A DNA stretch of 64,000 bases from Cytophagales bacterium CG12_big_fil_rev_8_21_14_0_65_40_12 (GCA_002786855.1 PCUU01000026.1:1-64000); one strand, 5' to 3'; shown: positions 1 to 8,569, counted from the first letter of the stretch. A program made the numbers and translations. Notes: generated by a model not told the origin, from the sequence alone.

Positions 1-93
1 TATCAGTTATCAGTTATCAGTTATCAGTTATCAGTTATCAGTTATCAGTTATCAGTTATCAGTTATCAGTTATCAGTTATCAGTTATCAGTTA
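1..93. repeat. TATCAGT heptamer tandem array
   Basis: About 13 perfect copies of the 7-base unit TATCAGT run from the window edge, so the array may be longer. It lies downstream of mraY (minus strand). The perfection of the copies suggests recent slippage expansion. It is followed by an AT-rich stretch and a palindromic core that recurs near 40.77 kb, so the array looks like one part of a dispersed element. The unit is too short, and has no spacers, for a CRISPR. Confidence 0.95.
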
Positions 94-147
94 AGGGGAA
101 TTTTTTTGAGGAACTTGAGTTCCCGATTTCCTGCTTTCTGATCAACT
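94..147. repeat. Unique part of dispersed intergenic element, copy 1
   Basis: After the heptamer array comes a T7 run and then GGAACTTGAGTTCC (110-123), a small perfect palindrome with 5-base arms and a TTGA loop. The 13-mer AACTTGAGTTCCC is found again at 40768-40780, also about 20 bases after a short tandem array. CTGATCAACTA follows in this copy and a close relative (CTGATCACTA) follows in the other. It is not coding. Confidence 0.55.
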
Positions 148-172
148 ATTTTCCTTCGGTCTTCCGCCTTCA

Positions 173-1387
173 CTACCTCAGTTTAAGCGTAGCAAGCGTG
201 ATGATTGCGAGCAGTATGCCTACAATCCAAAATCTCGTTACAATTTTTGCTTCTGGTATTTCCATTTTTTGATAATGATGGTGAAGCGGAGACATCCTGA
301 AAATCCGTCTTCCTTCTCCATATTTTTTTCTAGTGTATTTGAAATAGCTTACCTGAATGATCACTGATAAATTTTCAACGACAAAAATTCCACACAACAC
401 AGGAATCAAAAGTTCTTTACGAAGTACCAATGCCAATACAGCAATGATTCCGCCCAATGACAGGCTGCCTGTATCTCCCATAAATACCTGTGCTGGAAAT
501 GAGTTGTACCACAAAAAGCCTACACAAGCACCGACAAAAGCAGTACAAAAAATTACCAGTTCCCCTGAATATGGGATGAACATGACATTGAGGTAATCTG
601 AGAAAATAGCATTACCAGAGATGTAGGCAAAAATGGCCAAGGCCAATCCAATTATGGCTGATGTTCCCGCTGCCAATCCGTCAATTCCATCTGTGATATT
701 CGCACCATTTGAAATGGCTGTCACAAAGAAAATCACCACCAAAATATAGATGGCGGCAGTGATCCATTCATTGTCTGTTGGGTTAAAGCTATCGTAATCA
801 AGTTCGTTGTCCTTAACAAAAGGAATTGTGGTGGTGGTGGATTTACTATCAGTATATGTAATAGCTTGATCGGCAGAAATACTTTGCTCTTGTTGAACTG
901 GTGTAAATTCTCTTACCACAACATCATCATTGAAGTAAAGCACCGCTCCTACAAAAAGGCCGATTCCTACTTGACCTACAATTTTGAATCGACCAGCTAA
1001 TCCTTCTTTGTTCTTTTTGAAAACCTTGATATAATCATCCAAGAATCCAATAGCTCCTAATCCAATTGTAGTGACTAGTAAGAGTATTACATAGATATTC
1101 TCCAGCTTCGCGAAAAGCAGGGTAGGAATTACGATACCCGCAATGATGATAAGGCCTCCCATGGTTGGAGTTCCCTTCTTCTGCATTTGACCTTCTAAGC
1201 CAAGATCTCTGATGCTTTCCCCCACTTGCTTTTTGCGGAGCATATTGATCAAATTCTTACCAAACGTAATGGTAATGAGCAAAGACAGCAATGTAGCCAT
1301 ACCCGCCCTGAAGGAGATATACTGGAAAACACCAGCTCCAATCAGGTCAAATTCTCTATCTAAATAATCAAATAGGTAGTATAGCAT
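173..1387 (-). CDS. mraY: Phospho-N-acetylmuramoyl-pentapeptide transferase MraY
   Basis: MraY transfers phospho-MurNAc-pentapeptide from UDP to undecaprenyl phosphate, making lipid I at the inner membrane. The sequence is strongly hydrophobic with about ten membrane segments. It carries the family signatures [35 protein letters not shown] and PLHHHYQ, which hold the Mg- and substrate-binding Asp and His residues. At 404 aa it is about 40 residues longer than the E. coli enzyme. The extra length is a polar, Thr/Ser-rich insert around residues 155-210, in my recollection usual for Bacteroidota MraY. It follows murE in the dcw cluster after a 109-bp gap full of degenerate heptamers. The start ATG at 1387 is the only good one. 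Confidence 0.97.
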   Translation of the reverse strand: MLYYLFDYLDREFDLIGAGVFQYISFRAGMATLLSLLITITFGKNLINMLRKKQVGESIRDLGLEGQMQKKGTPTMGGLIIIAGIVIPTLLFAKLENIYVILLLVTTIGLGAIGFLDDYIKVFKKNKEGLAGRFKIVGQVGIGLFVGAVLYFNDDVVVREFTPVQQEQSISADQAITYTDSKSTTTTIPFVKDNELDYDSFNPTDNEWITAAIYILVVIFFVTAISNGANITDGIDGLAAGTSAIIGLALAIFAYISGNAIFSDYLNVMFIPYSGELVIFCTAFVGACVGFLWYNSFPAQVFMGDTGSLSLGGIIAVLALVLRKELLIPVLCGIFVVENLSVIIQVSYFKYTRKKYGEGRRIFRMSPLHHHYQKMEIPEAKIVTRFWIVGILLAIITLATLKLR

Positions 1388-1397
1388 TTTGTTAGAG

Positions 1398-1479
1398 TTT
1401 AGACTTTAGACTTTAGAATCTAGATTTTAGAATGTGCTGGTCTTATCAAAACCGAGGCTCTTCCCAATTCGTAATTCGT
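1398..1479. repeat. Degenerate heptamer repeats between murE and mraY
   Basis: TTTAGAC occurs twice in tandem, followed by decayed copies (TTTAGAATCTAG, TTTTAGAATG) up to 1432. A second pair, AATTCGTAATTCGT, lies at 1466-1479. They resemble worn versions of the perfect 7/8-base arrays at 1-93, 40639-40750 and 62523-62562. No promoter or terminator is evident in this gap inside the cell wall operon. Confidence 0.6.
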
Positions 1480-1496
1480 CATTCTAAATTCATCCT

Positions 1497-2960
1497 TCAT
1501 TTATGGATTAGGTTCAACATTTCTTTAAGTACTTCTCTGTCGTCAAAAGGGAATCGCTCCCCTTTAATTTCTTGATAAGTTTCATGGCCTTTACCAGCCA
1601 CAAGGATTATATCTTTTGGTTCAGCCATAGAGCAAGCCATTTTAATTGCTTCCTTTCTATCTGCCATCACCAATGTCTTCTTGTAATTAGTAGGGCTAAC
1701 ACCCTTTTGCATATCTTCAATGATAGCTCCTGGCTCTTCGAACCTTGGATTGTCAGAAGTCAGCACCACTTTATCGCTAAGCTCACAGGCTATTTTTGCC
1801 ATTTCAGGCCGCTTGGTGGTGTCTCTATTTCCACCACAACCCACTACCGTAATTACCTTTTCATTGCCCGTTCTGAAAACCTTGATGGTAGAAAGTACAT
1901 TTTCGAGTGCATCGGGAGTATGTGCATAATCCACGATAGCAGTAATTCCTGTATCTGTTAAAACTTGCTCGAAACGACCTGATGCTGGATTAACTTCAGA
2001 CAAAGCGCGGAGCACTTCTTCCGCGTTTTCTTCAAGCAACAAGGCTCCACCATAGACCGCCATTAAATTGTAGGCATTGAAATCGCCAATCAATTTGAAC
2101 CAAACATTATGTCCAGCGATGTCAAGTTCTAGCCCGTGTAAAGTGTTTGAAAGTATCTTGGCTTTGAAGTCTGCCATAGACTTTAAAGCATATTTATGTT
2201 TGGAGGCCTTCGTGTTTTGCAACATTACGGCTCCTCGCTTATCATCGGCATTTATCAAGGCGAAAGCTGTCGATGGCAGGCCATCGAACAGCATTTTCTT
2301 CGCCTTAATGTACTCATCAAATGTTTTATGATAATCCAGGTGTTCGTGTGAAAGATTGGTGAAAATTGCTCCATTGAAACTCAGGCCGGCAACGCGATGC
2401 TGCACAATGGCATGAGAACTTGCTTCCATAAAACAGTGAGTACAACCTTTGGCCAACATCTTGGCCAATAATTCATTGATTTGAAGTGCATCTGGCGTGG
2501 TATGGGTTGCCACGATTACTTCTTCATTTATTTTGTTGACTACTGTTGAAAGTAGCCCAACATTATATCCTAATTTTCTAAATACCTGAAAAAGCAGTGT
2601 TACGCAGGTAGTTTTGCCGTTGGTGCCGGTTACGCCTACTAACTTGAGCTTTTCGCTGGGATTGCCAAAAAAGTTCGAAGCCATGATGCCCAAGGCTTCG
2701 CTGCTATTCTTCACCTCTACATAGGTAATATTGTCTTGAATGTTCTCTGGAAGCTTTTCACAAATAATGGCAATGGCTCCCTTTTCAATGGCTTGGTCAA
2801 TGTAATCATGACCATTGGATTGGGTACCTACTGTGGCGATAAAGGCTGTTCCATTTTGAACTTTTCGAGAGTCAAAGGCAAGCGCTAGCACCTCAACCTC
2901 AGTACTGCCTGCTGTTGATTGCAAAGAAACCTTATAAAGAATGTCCTTTAGCGCCTTCAT
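1497..2960 (-). CDS. murE: UDP-MurNAc-tripeptide synthetase MurE (meso-DAP adding)
   Basis: This cytoplasmic Mur ligase adds the third residue of the peptidoglycan stem to UDP-MurNAc-L-Ala-D-Glu using ATP. The ATP loop GVTGTNGKTT lies at residues 109-118. The Mur central domain follows (TTPDAL, MEASSHAI), then the C-terminal ligase domain. DNPR near residue 400 is the motif linked to meso-diaminopimelate rather than lysine. The length of 487 aa is normal. Its ATG overlaps the ftsI stop by one base (TAATG), so translation of the two is probably coupled. Confidence 0.97.
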   Translation of the reverse strand: MKALKDILYKVSLQSTAGSTEVEVLALAFDSRKVQNGTAFIATVGTQSNGHDYIDQAIEKGAIAIICEKLPENIQDNITYVEVKNSSEALGIMASNFFGNPSEKLKLVGVTGTNGKTTCVTLLFQVFRKLGYNVGLLSTVVNKINEEVIVATHTTPDALQINELLAKMLAKGCTHCFMEASSHAIVQHRVAGLSFNGAIFTNLSHEHLDYHKTFDEYIKAKKMLFDGLPSTAFALINADDKRGAVMLQNTKASKHKYALKSMADFKAKILSNTLHGLELDIAGHNVWFKLIGDFNAYNLMAVYGGALLLEENAEEVLRALSEVNPASGRFEQVLTDTGITAIVDYAHTPDALENVLSTIKVFRTGNEKVITVVGCGGNRDTTKRPEMAKIACELSDKVVLTSDNPRFEEPGAIIEDMQKGVSPTNYKKTLVMADRKEAIKMACSMAEPKDIILVAGKGHETYQEIKGERFPFDDREVLKEMLNLIHK

Positions 2961-5062
2961 TAACCTAGTTCTATTGAAATTCTCTCTCCTGTTGAAATTC
3001 GAATCCCGGGACTGACCGACTGCCGAAGCACTCGGCCAGTTCCAGTTATCGAAACTTTTAACCCTTTATTCTCAAGCAAATAAAGTGCGTCTTTGAGGGT
3101 CATTCCTTGCACATTGGGCACAAGTTTCCCTTCAGAATGATTGGCTTTCCAAGCAATCGCGTTATTGCTCACTCCGGCCCTTACCCATTCTACATTTTCT
3201 GTTTCTAAATGATTAGAAATTCCAAACTGATTCAACAGCTTATTAAGTTCGTCATACTTACCCGCCCTGATGGTTGGGAATGTGCCGTCATCGGCCCTGA
3301 ATTCCTTCTGGAAAGTGTCGTGTAAACCTAAATCCAGAGAGAAAATCATATCGGCTATTTCTTTGAAAACAGGAGCTGAAACGTCTCCTCCAAAGCGGTT
3401 CCAACCGTAAGGGTCGTCAATCACTACAATGGCAGAGTAGATTGGTTGATCAGCGGGGAAGTAACCCGCGAATGAAGCATAGTAACGCTGCTTATAATAG
3501 CGACCATCAATTAGTTTCTGCGCTGTTCCAGTTTTTCCAGCGATTTTGTAGTAGTCGTTTTTAATATTCTTCGCTGTACCTCTTTCTACCACCCCTTCGA
3601 GCATTACTTTCAATTTCTCGATCGTTGAACTAGAAGCAATTCTTCTTTCTAAAGTTTTTGCTTCAAATTCCTCCACCACCTTATTGCCGTCCTTGATGCT
3701 TTTGACAATGATAGGTTGAATCATTTTTCCATCATTGGCGACTGCATTATAAAAAGCGAGTGTTTGAAGTGGCGTAATGCTAGTTTCATAGCCCACCGAC
3801 ATCCAAGGAAGGCTTACTTTGCTCCATGATTTGTCATCGGCATCTTTGATATAAGGAATCGCTTCCCCCATCATCTGAAAATCTAAAGGCTGGCCAAAAC
3901 CTGTGGCTTTGATCAAGTCGATGAATTTTTGAGGGTTTTGACCAAAATATTGTTCTACCAATTTGGATACGCCAACGTTTGATGATTTTTCGAAAACCTC
4001 TTGAACGGTTATTTTTCCATAGCCTCCCTTTTCGGCACTCGCATCTTCCATGGTGCGGTCTGCAAATTCGTAGGTACCATCACCAGTATCGACAGAATCT
4101 GTCAACTCAATTTTATCGCTTTCAAGCAGGGCCAGCATTGAGGCCAATTTAAATGTAGAGCCCGGATCATTGGTGCCTTGCACAGCGTAGTTCAAGATTT
4201 CGGCATATTCGCCACTCTCCAGCCTGGTAAGGTTTGTCATTACTTTGATCTCGCCTGTCTTAACTTCCATCAGTACTACACAGCCATAATTGGCCCTATA
4301 CTGCTTAAGCGCTTTCAAAAGTGCGTTTTGCGCAACATCCTGAAGGTTGATGTCTATAGTTGTGTACACATCGTAGCCATCTCGGGGCTTTACATCGGAT
4401 GCCACGTTGAGAGGCTTCCAATTTCCACCTGCCACTTTTTGATACAGCCCTTTGCCATCTTGGCCAGAAAGCCAATTATTATAGCTCATTTCAATGCCAA
4501 CCCCATTATTGTCTTCATTCACATAGCCAATAGTGCGTTGTGCTAGCGTCTTAAAGGGGATATGCCTTTTATCTACTTTATCAAAAATCACCCCACCAAT
4601 CATTCTGCCTTCCCTAAAAATGGGCCAGTTTTCCATGAGTTGTTTTTGCTGGTAGTTGATCAAGTTATTATTGATGACCATGAACCTTTTGCGGGACTGC
4701 CGAGCTTCCGAGATCCTCTTTCTGTAAACTTCAGCAGAGTGATCTCGAAAAAATTTCGACAATAGGTGTGAAAGGGAGTCTATACCTGACTTAAAGGTTT
4801 TATCGTCTGCTAAAGACGGGTCAAATGACACTTTATAAAATGGCAATGAGGTTGCCAAAAGATCATTTCCGTCTGCATAAATGCTACCCCGTGTAGCTTT
4901 AATAGTTTTATAATCAAGACCGATTTCTTCGGCCATTTCGCGCCACATTCCTCCTTCTACGAATTGAATATCGCCAATGCGCCAAACGACTACCAAGACA
5001 AAGGCAATCACAGCCAAAAAGGCTATTCTTACTCTCAGTAATATCGATTGTTTAATATTCAC
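2960..5062 (-). CDS. ftsI: Division-specific transpeptidase FtsI/PBP with PASTA tail
   Basis: This is the class B penicillin-binding protein that crosslinks septal peptidoglycan. A single N-terminal membrane anchor (about residues 7-28) is followed by the PBP dimerisation domain and a transpeptidase domain. The serine motif STFK is near residue 302, SSN near 360 and KTGTAQ near 508. The last 60 residues or so form a PASTA domain (LVPNVQGMTLKDALYLLE), an SpoVD-like layout usual in Bacteroidota but absent from E. coli FtsI. The start overlaps the upstream ftsL-like gene by 11 bp and the stop overlaps murE by 1 base, so it sits in a tight operon. Confidence 0.96.
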   Translation of the reverse strand: MNIKQSILLRVRIAFLAVIAFVLVVVWRIGDIQFVEGGMWREMAEEIGLDYKTIKATRGSIYADGNDLLATSLPFYKVSFDPSLADDKTFKSGIDSLSHLLSKFFRDHSAEVYRKRISEARQSRKRFMVINNNLINYQQKQLMENWPIFREGRMIGGVIFDKVDKRHIPFKTLAQRTIGYVNEDNNGVGIEMSYNNWLSGQDGKGLYQKVAGGNWKPLNVASDVKPRDGYDVYTTIDINLQDVAQNALLKALKQYRANYGCVVLMEVKTGEIKVMTNLTRLESGEYAEILNYAVQGTNDPGSTFKLASMLALLESDKIELTDSVDTGDGTYEFADRTMEDASAEKGGYGKITVQEVFEKSSNVGVSKLVEQYFGQNPQKFIDLIKATGFGQPLDFQMMGEAIPYIKDADDKSWSKVSLPWMSVGYETSITPLQTLAFYNAVANDGKMIQPIIVKSIKDGNKVVEEFEAKTLERRIASSSTIEKLKVMLEGVVERGTAKNIKNDYYKIAGKTGTAQKLIDGRYYKQRYYASFAGYFPADQPIYSAIVVIDDPYGWNRFGGDVSAPVFKEIADMIFSLDLGLHDTFQKEFRADDGTFPTIRAGKYDELNKLLNQFGISNHLETENVEWVRAGVSNNAIAWKANHSEGKLVPNVQGMTLKDALYLLENKGLKVSITGTGRVLRQSVSPGIRISTGERISIELG

Positions 5063-5429
5063 TTTCGTCTATGACAATTTTATATGGCGGTTGTTTGCTT
5101 TCTTCTAATCCTAACTTTTCCACATTCTTAGCAACTTCTGATTGTTTGCTGCTGAACATATAGTCAGCTTCAAGGGTAGTTACATCGGCCCTTAAGTCTT
5201 CTACCTCCGTTTCCAATCTTTCCATGTTCCGATTGGCCTTTTCGGCATAATGACTGTTCCAGACATATACTATTCCGAGTGCAACCACAAATGCTACTTT
5301 TGGCAGGTACTTTACCGGAAGACCTGTTTCCAAGTTTCCGAATATTTTCAGCTTCGAAATCAATCCGAAAATCCCCCCGCCTGAGCTGGGTTTGTCATTC
5401 CTTTTTGCTTTGAACCTGTTTTCTGCCAT
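5052..5429 (-). CDS. FtsL-like bitopic division protein
   Basis: A 125-aa protein with a basic cytoplasmic N-terminus, one membrane helix (about residues 43-60, LPKVAFVVALGIVYVWN) and a coiled coil of heptads (MERLETEVEDLRADVTTLEADYM). Position between rsmH and ftsI, size and topology match FtsL, which bridges FtsB/FtsQ and FtsWI at the divisome. Sequence identity to E. coli FtsL is not expected; Bacteroidota versions are usually annotated as FtsL-like. It overlaps ftsI by 11 bp. Confidence 0.85.
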   Translation of the reverse strand: MAENRFKAKRNDKPSSGGGIFGLISKLKIFGNLETGLPVKYLPKVAFVVALGIVYVWNSHYAEKANRNMERLETEVEDLRADVTTLEADYMFSSKQSEVAKNVEKLGLEESKQPPYKIVIDESEY

Positions 5430-5508
5430 TTTATGGTCATTTAAATGGTCAGTAGAAAAAATTATTCAATTCTACTTTCCTTGTTTCGGGCCCCAGCCCG
5501 ATTTTTCT

Positions 5509-6417
5509 TTATAATCTTTCTGCTATCCGAAGTTTTGCACTTCGTGCTCTTTTATTCGTTTTTAATTCTTCATCATTTGCAACAATTGGCTTTCTGTTGA
5601 CAGCAGCATAAGGTTTCAGTTGATTACCGAAAAAATCCTTGTCCACTTCGCCAAAGATTTTGCCCTTGCCTATGAAGTTTTTTACCATTCTATCTTCTAA
5701 AGAATGATAAGACTCTACCACTAATCGCCCACCAGGCCTTAGGACTTCTGCCGACTGCATCAGAAAATCCTCCAGCGCACCCATTTCGTCATTGACTTCA
5801 ATGCGGATGGCCTGAAACACCTGAGCATAATATTTAAACTCTCTATGCCTTGGCGCCAACTTATCAAGTAGTTGAATCAAATCTGCGGTGGTCCTGAATG
5901 GTTTGGCAAAGCGCTCTGATACGATAGCCGCGGCTAAAGTTTTAGCGTTTTTTACCTCTCCATACATACCCAGAATTTTGTGCAATTGCTCTTCTGAATA
6001 GTCATTCACCACATCCATGGCCCTGAGCGGAGAGTTCATATCCATTCTCATATCCAAATCCGCCTCGGCCCGAGTAGAAAACCCACGGCTTGGTTCATCG
6101 ATTTGATGAGAAGAAATACCCAAATCCGCCAAAATACCATCTACTTGCTTTACTCCATATAGTTTGAGGTAGCGCTTGATGTGCCTAAAATTGGCTTGTA
6201 CAAATGTGAAAGAACGATTTTGAATTTTCTCCGCATTCGCCTTGGCATCGCTATCTTGGTCGAAACCAAAAAGGCGGCCTTCGCTATTCAAATGCTTTAA
6301 AATTTCGGTTGAATGTCCGCCACCTCCAAAGGTGACATCGATATAGGTTCCGCTGGGATTGATCGAGAGGCCCTCAACGCATTCCTTAAGCATTACTGGC
6401 ACATGATATTTCGACAT
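5509..6417 (-). CDS. rsmH: 16S rRNA (cytosine1402-N4)-methyltransferase RsmH (MraW)
   Basis: RsmH methylates N4 of C1402 in the decoding centre of 16S rRNA using SAM. The N-terminus YHVPVMLKECVEGL, the SAM loop DVTFGGGGHS (about residues 28-37), ILADLGISSHQ and the GRLVVESYHSLEDR block are all typical. The 302-aa length matches the family. It starts 8 bp after mraZ, in the standard dcw order. Confidence 0.97.
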   Translation of the reverse strand: MSKYHVPVMLKECVEGLSINPSGTYIDVTFGGGGHSTEILKHLNSEGRLFGFDQDSDAKANAEKIQNRSFTFVQANFRHIKRYLKLYGVKQVDGILADLGISSHQIDEPSRGFSTRAEADLDMRMDMNSPLRAMDVVNDYSEEQLHKILGMYGEVKNAKTLAAAIVSERFAKPFRTTADLIQLLDKLAPRHREFKYYAQVFQAIRIEVNDEMGALEDFLMQSAEVLRPGGRLVVESYHSLEDRMVKNFIGKGKIFGEVDKDFFGNQLKPYAAVNRKPIVANDEELKTNKRARSAKLRIAERL

Positions 6418-6425
6418 AGGCTTGG

Positions 6426-6872
6426 TTATTCTTCTGCCAAAAATTTCTCTGCCATCTTGGAGTATTCGCTCGCATCTTGAATGAGGTATTGCTCGTACAG
6501 ATCGGGGTTCCAGATTTCTATTCTGTTCCCGAGTCCTACCAAAATCACCTCTTTTTCCAGACTGGCAAACTCCATCATCCGCTTGGGAATGTTAATTCTA
6601 CCAGCTCCGTCCAACTCAACGTCTACATTTCCTCTGAAAAAACTGCGTTGGAACTTCCGGTAATCCTCATTGAATTCGCTCAATGATCGTACTCGCGAAT
6701 AAATCTTTTTATACTCAAGCATTGGATACAACACAAGGCATGGTTCGAAACCGCGCCTCATCACAAGCTCTTCGGATGCATTATCCGGCAGAGCAGCCCT
6801 TACCTTGGAAGGTAAAGCCAACCTGCCCTTTGCATCGAGCTTACAGTCATATTCACTTGTAAAAAAAGACAT
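6426..6872 (-). CDS. mraZ: Transcriptional regulator MraZ
   Basis: MraZ is a ring-forming AbrB-like DNA-binding protein and the first gene of the dcw operon. Two SpoVT/AbrB-type halves are visible: residues about 8-55 (DAKGRLALPSKVRAAL) and about 80-125 (DGAGRINIPKRMMEFA). The length of 148 aa is normal. In E. coli and Mollicutes it binds 10-bp repeated boxes in its own promoter. Such boxes are present here just upstream (6906-6945), so autoregulation of the whole cluster is likely. Confidence 0.97.
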   Translation of the reverse strand: MSFFTSEYDCKLDAKGRLALPSKVRAALPDNASEELVMRRGFEPCLVLYPMLEYKKIYSRVRSLSEFNEDYRKFQRSFFRGNVDVELDGAGRINIPKRMMEFASLEKEVILVGLGNRIEIWNPDLYEQYLIQDASEYSKMAEKFLAEE

Positions 6873-6890
6873 TACACACCTTAATGTTTA

Positions 6891-6945
6891 CAAAAGTAAG
6901 ATTTTTTCCCACACTCCACCACTTTTACTCACTTTTTCCCACTTT
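6891..6945 (-). promoter_or_regulatory. mraZ promoter with four MraZ boxes
   Basis: On the minus strand four 10-bp units follow each other without a gap: AAAGTGGGAA, AAAGTGAGTA, AAAGTGGTGG and AGTGTGGGAA (6945 down to 6906). This matches the known MraZ target (TGGG-type boxes with 5-base spacers; AAAGTGK-N3 in Mollicutes). Eight bases further on, TACTTTTG (6898-6891) fits the Bacteroidota -7 box TAnnTTTG and predicts a start about 15 bases before mraZ. There is no good TTTG at -33; the boxes occupy that position. Confidence 0.8.
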
Positions 6946-7040
6946 GTATGAAAAGTAGGCGATTATCCGCTGAAAAGCAAGACCGAAACAGAAAAGAATG
7001 TTGAAAATGGACTCAGGCAATTATAGACAAGAGTGTGGTA

Positions 7041-7166
7041 ATGAGTAATTTATTTGATCCATTGCGTCAAAAGGCCACTTTCAATAGAGTGTCGCGTATT
7101 CGTAGAAATGAATATGTGCTTTTGGCCAGGTGGGGAATTGTGGAGGAGTTGAGTTCAAAAATTTGA
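7041..7166 (+). CDS. Possible 41-aa small ORF, unknown
   Basis: An ATG-to-TGA frame of 41 codons in the 577-bp gap between mraZ and the polyprenyl synthase. It has an Arg-rich middle (NRVSRIRRNEYVLLARWG). No family is recognised. GAGTGTGG precedes the ATG, but Bacteroidota rarely use strong Shine-Dalgarno sequences. It may be chance or a worn gene fragment. Apart from the mraZ promoter and the RNA candidate at 7327-7437, I see nothing else in this gap. Confidence 0.2.
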   Translation: MSNLFDPLRQKATFNRVSRIRRNEYVLLARWGIVEELSSKI

Positions 7167-7326
7167 CCTTTTCAAAAGAGTGGGAAAATCTGTAGTGGAT
7201 TTACCCCATTTCTAGGGTTAAAATCTATTTGGTTTGAAACCGAATTAGACGTTATGTAGTCAGTTTCAGGATCTGATTTAAAAAGAACCAAAAAAAATAA
7301 TTTAGGATAAGGTGATTTTATTTTCG

Positions 7327-7437
7327 GGTTGTTAACTTAGCATGGCAGGACCCGAAGAAATTTTGTTCCCTGCCTATAATACAATTAGACTACTAACTAA
7401 CTGAAGAACGCCATGCTATTAAGTATGGCGTTTTTCG
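7327..7437 (+). ncRNA. Candidate structured small RNA with terminator
   Basis: A GGCAGG/CCTGCC stem (7344-7349 with 7369-7374) continues as GAA/TTC inside, with ACCC bulged on one side. After a single-stranded AT-rich linker it ends in a strong intrinsic terminator. A near-consensus -7 box TATTTTCG lies at 7319-7326. No plus-strand gene precedes the terminator, so a free-standing RNA of about 100 nt is the simplest reading. Size and layout are reminiscent of the short 6S-like RNAs of Bacteroidota, but I cannot confirm that. A 20-codon ORF (7342-7404) lies inside it and ends just before the terminator, so a leader or micro-peptide is the alternative. Confidence 0.45.
7407..7437 (+). terminator. 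Intrinsic terminator
   Basis: Stem AACGCCATGC/GTATGGCGTT (10 pairs, one G-U) with loop TATTAA, followed on the plus strand by TTTTTCGTTT. On the minus strand the hairpin is not followed by a T run, so it serves a plus-strand transcript rather than the neighbouring minus-strand genes. Confidence 0.75.
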
Positions 7438-7449
7438 TTTCTGGCAAAA

Positions 7450-8424
7450 TTACTTGGAGCGCTCTATGGTATACGTCACCAATTGGCTTAAAGAATGACG
7501 GAAGGGACTTGGCTCGAATGCATTGAGAATTAGCATGGCTTCATCGTAATAATTATTCATCACAGATTTAGCGTACTCTATACCCCCAGAGTTTTTAACA
7601 AAAGAGATTACCTCTTTCACTTTTTGCGGCTGATCGCTTTTACTCTTGATGATTCGAATGATTTTTCGCTTCGTGCTACTATCTGCTTTTTGCAAGCCAT
7701 AGATTAACGGAAGAGTCATTTTCTTCTCCTTGATATCAATTCCAAGCGGTTTGCCAATCTCCTCATCACCATAATCAAAAAGATCGTCTTTGATCTGAAA
7801 GGCCATACCCACTTTGAGGCCAAAGTCTTTCATTTTTTCAATTACCGCATCATCTGATCCTGCACTAGTTGCACCTACAGCGCAGCAAGAGGCGATTAAT
7901 GAAGCCGTTTTCTGCCGAATAATATCATAGTATAAATCCTCGGTGATATCGAGGTTTCTTGCCTTGGCCATTTGAAGCAATTCGCCCTCGCTCATTTCTT
8001 TCATGGCTTGTGAGATTATTCTTAGCAAATCAAAATCTCCATTATCGACAGATAGCAATAAACCTCTGGACAATAGGTAGTCGCCTACCAATACAGCTAT
8101 TTTATTTTTCCATAGGGCATTGATTGAAAAAAAACCTCTTCGGTAATTAGAATCGTCTACCACATCGTCATGCACCAAGGTGGCGGTGTGTAATAACTCG
8201 ATGAGCGATGCTCCTCGATATGTTCTTTCAGAAATTTGGCCCGTTACCCCCGCACTCAGAAAAACGAACATTGGCCTCATTTGCTTGCCCTTTCGCTTGA
8301 CGATGTAACTCATGATTTGATCCAGGAGAAAGACTTTGCTCTTCATGAATGACCTGAATTTCTGCTCGAATTCGATCATTTCGTTAGCGATAGGTGCTTG
8401 TATTTCGGAGAGCTTTAGTGCCAT
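7450..8424 (-). CDS. Polyprenyl diphosphate synthase (long chain)
   Basis: A trans-prenyltransferase that condenses IPP onto allylic diphosphates to make the side chain of menaquinone or a similar isoprenoid. The first Asp-rich motif is DDVVDD (LVHDDVVDDSNYRRG) and the second is DDLFD (IKDDLFDYG). The ORF track starts at 8469, but the family N-terminus begins at MALKLSEIQAPI, so I place the start at 8424 (324 aa), the usual length for octaprenyl/solanesyl-type synthases. Product chain length cannot be read from the sequence. Confidence 0.92.
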   Translation of the reverse strand: MALKLSEIQAPIANEMIEFEQKFRSFMKSKVFLLDQIMSYIVKRKGKQMRPMFVFLSAGVTGQISERTYRGASLIELLHTATLVHDDVVDDSNYRRGFFSINALWKNKIAVLVGDYLLSRGLLLSVDNGDFDLLRIISQAMKEMSEGELLQMAKARNLDITEDLYYDIIRQKTASLIASCCAVGATSAGSDDAVIEKMKDFGLKVGMAFQIKDDLFDYGDEEIGKPLGIDIKEKKMTLPLIYGLQKADSSTKRKIIRIIKSKSDQPQKVKEVISFVKNSGGIEYAKSVMNNYYDEAMLILNAFEPSPFRHSLSQLVTYTIERSK

Positions 8425-8569
8425 TTTTGTAGGATGCCACAATATTAATAGGTAATGTACCAATGGCAAAGATTCGGCAGGTTTATTTCGTATCCCAGAC
8501 TACCTACCGTTGCAATTAATTTTGAGATTCTCGTACTCAGAATTAAGCGCCAAACTTCGTTTAGATTGA

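Noticed and set aside
1-93. Tandem array as a CRISPR
   Set aside because: The unit is 7 bases with no spacers and no cas genes; the same applies to 40639-40750 and 62523-62562.
357-596. Plus-strand ORF of 79 aa inside mraY
   Set aside because: It is antisense to a clear, conserved gene and has no family features; one of many shadow ORFs in the track (for example 1572-1961, 4178-4546, 39214-39696).
7342-7404. Signal recognition particle RNA in the 7.3-kb gap
   Set aside because: The CAGG and GAAG bits recall SRP helix 8, but the conserved GGAAGNA loop and symmetric bulge are missing.
6873-7449. tRNA or other known RNA genes in the larger gaps
   Set aside because: None of the gaps over 75 bp holds the GTTCRANNC T-loop with paired flanks or an acceptor CCA end.
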